This document shows positions 8,855 to 12,378 of a stretch of DNA of 12,378 nt, piece by piece. Below the pieces are notes generated by a model that ran no database searches, was not told the DNA's origin, and worked only from the letters and a program-made list of their open reading frames with translations. The stretch lies in NCBI GenBank assembly GCA_003503355.1, contig DOCS01000206.1:1-12378 (forward strand). Direction: 5' to 3'. Each line of letters opens with the position of its first letter. Positions within the stretch are counted from its first letter, which is position 1. This DNA comes from Opitutia bacterium (GTDB lineage: Bacteria; Verrucomicrobiota; Verrucomicrobiia; Opitutales; Coraliomargaritaceae). A program made the position numbers and the translations under genes.

Positions 8855-8902
8855 GACTGAGAGTAAAAAGGTGAAACGTTAAAATGTAGGAAACAGTATA
8901 TT

Positions 8903-9187
8903 CTAAAATCGAAGGCGACCATTGGTAAACCCGCACTGAGGGCAATCGCATTCTTCACTGCCATGCGGACCCGTATAAATCTGGCTGCATTTAATACAGT
9001 GATAAATCACTTTAGAGCGCTGGACCTCAAAGAGATGCTTATCCCGCCAATCGTAGTAAAACCACAAACCGAAGAGCAGCACAAAGCCGCCCGTCAGATA
9101 CAGGAGAAAAAAGAGATCCACATCGAGTCCAATCACAGTCACTAATGTGGAAGAACTCACGCACGGCTCAAGAAAATTGATCGGCAC
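8903..9187 (-). CDS. Small membrane protein with C-terminal zinc ribbon
   Basis: Not recognised as a named family. One strong transmembrane helix (about residues 23-46, DLFFLLYLTGGFVLLFGLWFYY) is followed by a basic linker (DWRDKHLFEVQRSK) and a compact zinc ribbon. The ribbon has Cys64/Cys67 (HCIKC) and Cys82/Cys85 (CPQC), with an extra Cys80, and ends FTNGRLRF. The positive charges after the helix suggest a cytoplasmic ribbon. The longest frame begins with GTG at 9187; later in-frame GTG codons (9160, 9142, 9136) are equally possible, because no Shine-Dalgarno motif decides. It lies just upstream of guaA and downstream of the 600-bp repeat block. The intact Cys pairs, hydrophobic segment and position argue that it is a real gene. 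Confidence 0.75.
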   Translation of the reverse strand: MPINFLEPCVSSSTLVTVIGLDVDLFFLLYLTGGFVLLFGLWFYYDWRDKHLFEVQRSKVIYHCIKCSQIYTGPHGSEECDCPQCGFTNGRLRF

Positions 9188-9217
9188 GGCGCGAACTCAT
9201 ATAAAATCGAAGCTACA

Positions 9218-9734
9218 GCCGACGTGACACAGGCATTCCTGCCTGTCCGCAAAATTAATGCGCTCAGTACGTAGCGTGCAGATTTATCAAACGCTCAGAC
9301 CATGCAGCTGCGTTAACTAAAGCGGCACACGACATGGGCCAATGCGCCGTCATTGCCACTACCAACCCGCGCCGCCCGACCAACTCAGAAACGACAGAGC
9401 GTTTCCCTCCACATAGAGCATACAAGCTGCGAGGTAAGGAGGAACTGATTCGCCAACGCTCACAACGGCTTCGCCGACGTGACACAGGCATTCCTGCCTG
9501 TCCGCAAAATTAATGCGCTCAGTACGTAGCGCGCAGATTTATCAAACGCTCAGACCATGCAGCTGCGTTAACTAAAGCGGCACACGACATGGGCCAATGC
9601 GCCGTCATTGCCACTACCAACCCGCGCCGCCCGACCAACGCAGAAACGACAGAGCGTTTCCCTCCACAGAGGGCACACGAGATACAAGCTGCGAGGTTAG
9701 GAAGAACTGATTCGCCAACGCTCACAACGGCTTC
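9218..9734. repeat. Two tandem copies of a 255/262-bp unit (hairpin-rich)
   Basis: Copy 1 is 9218-9472 and copy 2 is 9473-9734. They differ by a handful of substitutions (for example GTAGCGTGC versus GTAGCGCGC) and one 7-bp length change near 9412/9667. Each copy contains, in order: ACAGGCA-TTCC-TGCCTGT (9229-9246, 9484-9501), CAATGCGCCGTCATTG, GAAACG-6 nt-CGTTTC (9388-9405, 9643-9660) and a CGGCTTCGCCG hairpin at the end. No convincing gene lies here; the open frames are repeat translations. It separates the 634-residue protein gene from the zinc-ribbon/guaA operon, so the promoter of that operon may lie in or just after it. Confidence 0.9.
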
Positions 9735-9806
9735 GCCGCCGTGCTACAGGCATTCCTGCCTGTCCGCAAAATTAATGCGCTCACAACGGCTTCGCCGCCG
9801 TGCTAC
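9735..9806. repeat. Truncated third repeat copy with a 29-bp direct repeat
   Basis: The third copy starts like the others (GCCGCCGTGCTACAGG, then the ACAGGCA hairpin at 9746-9763). It stops after AATGCGCTCA and jumps to the unit's end sequence. As a result a 29-bp block is present at 9719-9747 and again at 9778-9806. This looks like a deletion by recombination between similar CGCTCA stretches. The right end overlaps the stop codon of the 634-residue protein gene. Confidence 0.8.
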
Positions 9807-11707
9807 TTGCGTGGCTGCTTGGCCGCACGCAAACTCGCCATCAGCGCGGCGGACACGCGCTCGATCCCCTCGCGGCACATTCGACTGGCAGGGTAAATAT
9901 CCTGTGCAGCCAGATACGCCGCTAACGCCCCAGCGTATTGCGCCTGCTCGACGCGACGCTCTGCGCGATCCAGGCACACGACAAAGTCAGCCACACGTGG
10001 TGCCAGTTCGGCGCGCGCGCGATTCATCGGCGCATCATCGGGACCAAATTTAGCGGCCTCAGCCAACAGCTCCCACGCCACATAAGCGTCCCCCTGCTTC
10101 AAGGCTTCGGCTCCCTGCGCCACCAATAAATCAATCGTCGACACCTGCTCAACCACCTTCATCAGCAAGGGCCGCCGCACTCCATCTTCCGCCAAGGCAA
10201 AGCCCAAATCCATGCGACGATCATAAATCCCGCGATGGTCCCCACGCTGATAGAGATCATCAAATACCTGCACCCCCTGCGAGCCCGCAGTCGCCAACTT
10301 GGTGGTTTCCAGCTGAAATTCACGAATCGACGGATTCGACGGCCAGATATCGATCGCCTGCTTCAGCTCTTCGCGGGCTTGGTCGACCTGACCGAGGTTC
10401 CGATACTGCGAGGCGGCAAACACTGCCATGTCGCTCATACTCTTGGCTGTTCGAACGCTGGACAGTACACGTGACTTAGGGAAATCTTTTGCCGCCAAAG
10501 AAATACGCTCAGCCATTTCAGCGACCCCGTCATAATCCTTTGCCTCGGCCAACTCGACGGCCTCCAGCATATCGCGATATAAATCAAGCAAGGTGCGCCG
10601 CTGCTCGACCGGAATCGCATTCAACGCGGGCATATATTCCCCAAGGAAAAAGGTCTCCTGCAAGCGCTCTAAGGCAATGATCGCACGGTCTTCGGCATAA
10701 GCGGCATTTACAGCCCGCACCCCCTGGTTCAAATCGTTGAGCGCTTCGTTCGCGACAAATGCCATCATGTCCACAGTAAAGACCATGTTAGCATTCGGAA
10801 AAAACGACTTAAGCTGACCTTTCCCGACTTCCAATTGCTGCTGTGAGCCCTTGAATAACAACTGATAAAAGCCCGAAAGCAGCAACACATGCTGATAGCG
10901 GCGTTGCACCAGAAACGCCACTATCTGGCTCTGCATCTGCAGCTTGGCTTGCATCCCGGTGAGAGCGGCCTGCCCCTCCATCGCCAACAGCTTGGCTTCG
11001 GTTTCGGCTAGATCCAGCACCCGAAAGGCGGCTTCGCTCGGCAGCGCTTCGCCCTGCGATGTTGCTTTATTTTGCCCGCCCGTGCCAGAGGCACGCTCGG
11101 CCTCATCCTGCTGGCGTTGTTGGAGCTGCTGCCGTATCAGTGAGCGATTGGCCACGACTTCCTGCTGAAAACGCCGCATATCGCCCAACTCGCTTTGCGT
11201 CATGGACGTGCCGCGCATCTCTTTTCGAATACGCCAGGCATTGAACACCTGATTGGCGACAATCGTACTGTTGCCGCCGTCCTCTTCAAAACGTGCCGCG
11301 CGAAATAACATCTCCCAGGTTTCGAGAATCGCCTCTTCACTGCGATTACTCCCCACCGACAAGCGCTCTAACAAATCTTCCAGCAACTGCTCGTAATGCG
11401 CCCCTTCCTTGCGAGGCGAAGCGAGCAGAAAACGCTCAAAGCGCGCCCGAAAGGCACGTTGGCTGGTCAGATTAAAGGTGCGCCCCTTCCAGGCGAAGCT
11501 ACCATTCTCGAAATCCATCGAATCACTGGACGGATCGAAGGCGCGATTCGCCATATTGAGAAACGTCTGACTCTCAAACATCCCGCCGGTTGGCACCGAC
11601 ATTCCGGCTTGGGCCTGCGGCGAGGATCCCGGCACATAGCCCTGCCCAGAGGCGCTGCCAGCCGCGAGCGCCAGACACAGACTAATACTTGCGCAAATTT
11701 TCAACAT
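9803..11707 (-). CDS. Secreted helical-repeat (TPR-like) protein, uncharacterised
   Basis: A 634-residue protein with a Sec signal peptide ([20 protein letters not shown], cut near residue 20-22) and no lipobox. After a low-complexity Gly/Ser/Pro/Gln linker (21-43) it is almost wholly helical. A Gln-rich charged coiled-coil-like stretch spans 178-206, followed by a flexible GTGGQNK linker. TPR-like helix pairs appear near 430-470 ([25 protein letters not shown]), 530-560 ([27 protein letters not shown]) and 576-612. No catalytic motif is visible, which suggests a scaffold or binding role in the periplasm or envelope. Its start overlaps the end of the upstream small gene by 26 bp, so the two are co-translated. 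An AAGGTGG about 10 nt before the ATG is the only Shine-Dalgarno-like motif I found in the window. Its stop codon lies inside repeat sequence. Confidence 0.8.
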   Translation of the reverse strand: MLKICASISLCLALAAGSASGQGYVPGSSPQAQAGMSVPTGGMFESQTFLNMANRAFDPSSDSMDFENGSFAWKGRTFNLTSQRAFRARFERFLLASPRKEGAHYEQLLEDLLERLSVGSNRSEEAILETWEMLFRAARFEEDGGNSTIVANQVFNAWRIRKEMRGTSMTQSELGDMRRFQQEVVANRSLIRQQLQQRQQDEAERASGTGGQNKATSQGEALPSEAAFRVLDLAETEAKLLAMEGQAALTGMQAKLQMQSQIVAFLVQRRYQHVLLLSGFYQLLFKGSQQQLEVGKGQLKSFFPNANMVFTVDMMAFVANEALNDLNQGVRAVNAAYAEDRAIIALERLQETFFLGEYMPALNAIPVEQRRTLLDLYRDMLEAVELAEAKDYDGVAEMAERISLAAKDFPKSRVLSSVRTAKSMSDMAVFAASQYRNLGQVDQAREELKQAIDIWPSNPSIREFQLETTKLATAGSQGVQVFDDLYQRGDHRGIYDRRMDLGFALAEDGVRRPLLMKVVEQVSTIDLLVAQGAEALKQGDAYVAWELLAEAAKFGPDDAPMNRARAELAPRVADFVVCLDRAERRVEQAQYAGALAAYLAAQDIYPASRMCREGIERVSAALMASLRAAKQPRK

Positions 11708-12101
11708 AGATCAGCCCACCTTGTTCAATTCTGGCACGCATTTTATAACGCTGCCCAATATGTAAATTATCGCTCACGCCGTCCGGCACATACACCGGCA
11801 AACGCACCACGCTACGCTCGGGCCGCACCACCAAAATACGCCCAACACCCTTTTCCCATTTCACCTGCGAGTCGATCTGCGCCTTGATGGCATAGGTGTT
11901 GCCCAAGAAATCTCCGGGCTTGTCCACGTAACTGTCGGTCGGCAACAGTTCCAGGCCGGAGAATTCTCGCCCCTGCAGCGCCCAAGACAGCAAGACTGCA
12001 ACGACAATGGCAACCACACCGAGCAGGATCGGCAGCGTTTTCCCTGAGGATGACTGAGAAGTTTGGGGCATAAGCGGCGATCGGCCTGAAAGACCGTTCA
12101 T
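11682..12101 (-). CDS. Small membrane-anchored protein with beta-rich domain
   Basis: Function unknown. From the ATG at 12101 it has 139 residues: a short polar N-terminus (SQSSSGKT), one transmembrane helix (about 23-42, [20 protein letters not shown]), then about 95 residues predicted mostly beta ([59 protein letters not shown]). The strand pattern resembles an OB-like barrel, but I cannot confirm it. The start at 12101 is 10 bp after the upstream gene; an ATG at 12071 ([11 protein letters not shown]) is an equally good alternative. The frame extends to 12176, but that would run into the upstream gene. The 3' end overlaps the 634-residue protein gene by 26 bp, pointing to a shared function in the envelope. 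Confidence 0.7.
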   Translation of the reverse strand: MNGLSGRSPLMPQTSQSSSGKTLPILLGVVAIVVAVLLSWALQGREFSGLELLPTDSYVDKPGDFLGNTYAIKAQIDSQVKWEKGVGRILVVRPERSVVRLPVYVPDGVSDNLHIGQRYKMRARIEQGGLIYVENLRKY

Positions 12102-12111
12102 TACTAAAGGG

Positions 12112-12378
12112 TTAAGACATAGCTTTTTTCTGGCAACCCCAAAACACACACGCCGCGGCGAAACAAAAATGTACACACAGCACCGCGCCCGCCAGACCCG
12201 CGCTTGGAATCATTTCAGCGGACTGCAACCGATAGGCGTCGTAAAAGCGTGAATCGATCATCGAGGCAAAATACCCCGCCCAGCCCCAATAAGCATTGAT
12301 AAATGGACGGCAGATCCACACCAGCACCTCGGGCAGTGCCAGCACCACCCCCGACAGTGGCAGCTGAAAGCCAACCAG
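12112..12378 (-). CDS. C-terminal part of an integral membrane protein (cut by window edge)
   Basis: The frame is open to the last base ([10 protein letters not shown] before the GTG at 12348), so only the last 88 residues are seen. They contain a hydrophobic aromatic stretch ([29 protein letters not shown]), a polar loop ([15 protein letters not shown]) and a last transmembrane helix ([20 protein letters not shown]) with a short basic tail (QKKAMS). This layout would suit the end of an ABC-2 type permease, but the family cannot be fixed from the fragment. It is the first gene here of a three-gene minus-strand set and stops 10 bp before the next start. Confidence 0.6.
   Translation of the reverse strand: MVGFQLPLSGVVLALPEVLVWICRPFINAYWGWAGYFASMIDSRFYDAYRLQSAEMIPSAGLAGAVLCVHFCFAAACVFWGCQKKAMS

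Noticed and set aside
9264..9725. Two similar minus-strand open frames of 75 and 68 codons
   Set aside because: They are translations of the tandem repeat copies; the similarity is due to the DNA repeat, and no start signal or domain is seen.

Overview
The window reads as a chromosomal stretch of a Gram-negative bacterium, most probably Verrucomicrobiota (Opitutae/Puniceicoccales-like). That placement is an inference. It rests on the gene mix, on the short intergenic repeats, and on my general impression of the membrane and zinc-ribbon small proteins, not on any search. Apart from the superoxide dismutase gene cut by the left edge, every gene is on the minus strand, so transcription runs from right to left.

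Right-hand part (about 9.8-12.4 kb): three closely packed minus-strand genes. They are the C-terminal end of a multi-spanning membrane protein (cut by the window edge), a small membrane-anchored protein with a beta-rich tail, and a 634-residue secreted helical-repeat protein. None can be given a firm function. The spacing (10 bp, then a 26-bp overlap) says they are co-transcribed and probably form one envelope module.

Middle repeat block (9218-9806): almost 600 bp without a gene. It is made of two nearly identical 255/262-bp tandem copies plus a broken third copy, rich in short hairpins. Its right end supplies the stop codon of the 634-residue protein gene.

Central operon (about 2.5-9.2 kb): a small membrane/zinc-ribbon protein, guaA (GMP synthase), an exported LolA-like protein, then hisD, hisC, hisB and hisH. 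hisB and hisH are separated by about 270 bp holding a 58-bp tandem repeat and a hairpin. Both share sequence cores with the 9.2-9.8 kb block, so one repeat family sits at two operon junctions. guaA feeds GMP synthesis. hisD, hisC, hisB and hisH carry out late and middle steps of histidine synthesis; hisA, hisF, hisG, hisI and hisE are not in the window. gltA (citrate synthase) follows hisH by 51 bp and ends in a clear intrinsic terminator.

Left part (575-1211): the convergent gap between the sod gene (plus strand) and gltA (minus strand). It contains the gltA terminator, frame-disrupted coding-like sequence on the minus strand, an 8+4-bp hairpin and a perfect 30-bp palindrome. It looks like a decaying gene into which repeat-like sequence may have entered.

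Most start codons in the window have no recognisable Shine-Dalgarno sequence and are preceded by pyrimidine-rich DNA. I found no CRISPR array, tRNA, rRNA, transposase or phage gene. Most of the window is ordinary core metabolism. The points worth attention are the repeat family, the palindrome and the uncharacterised envelope genes.
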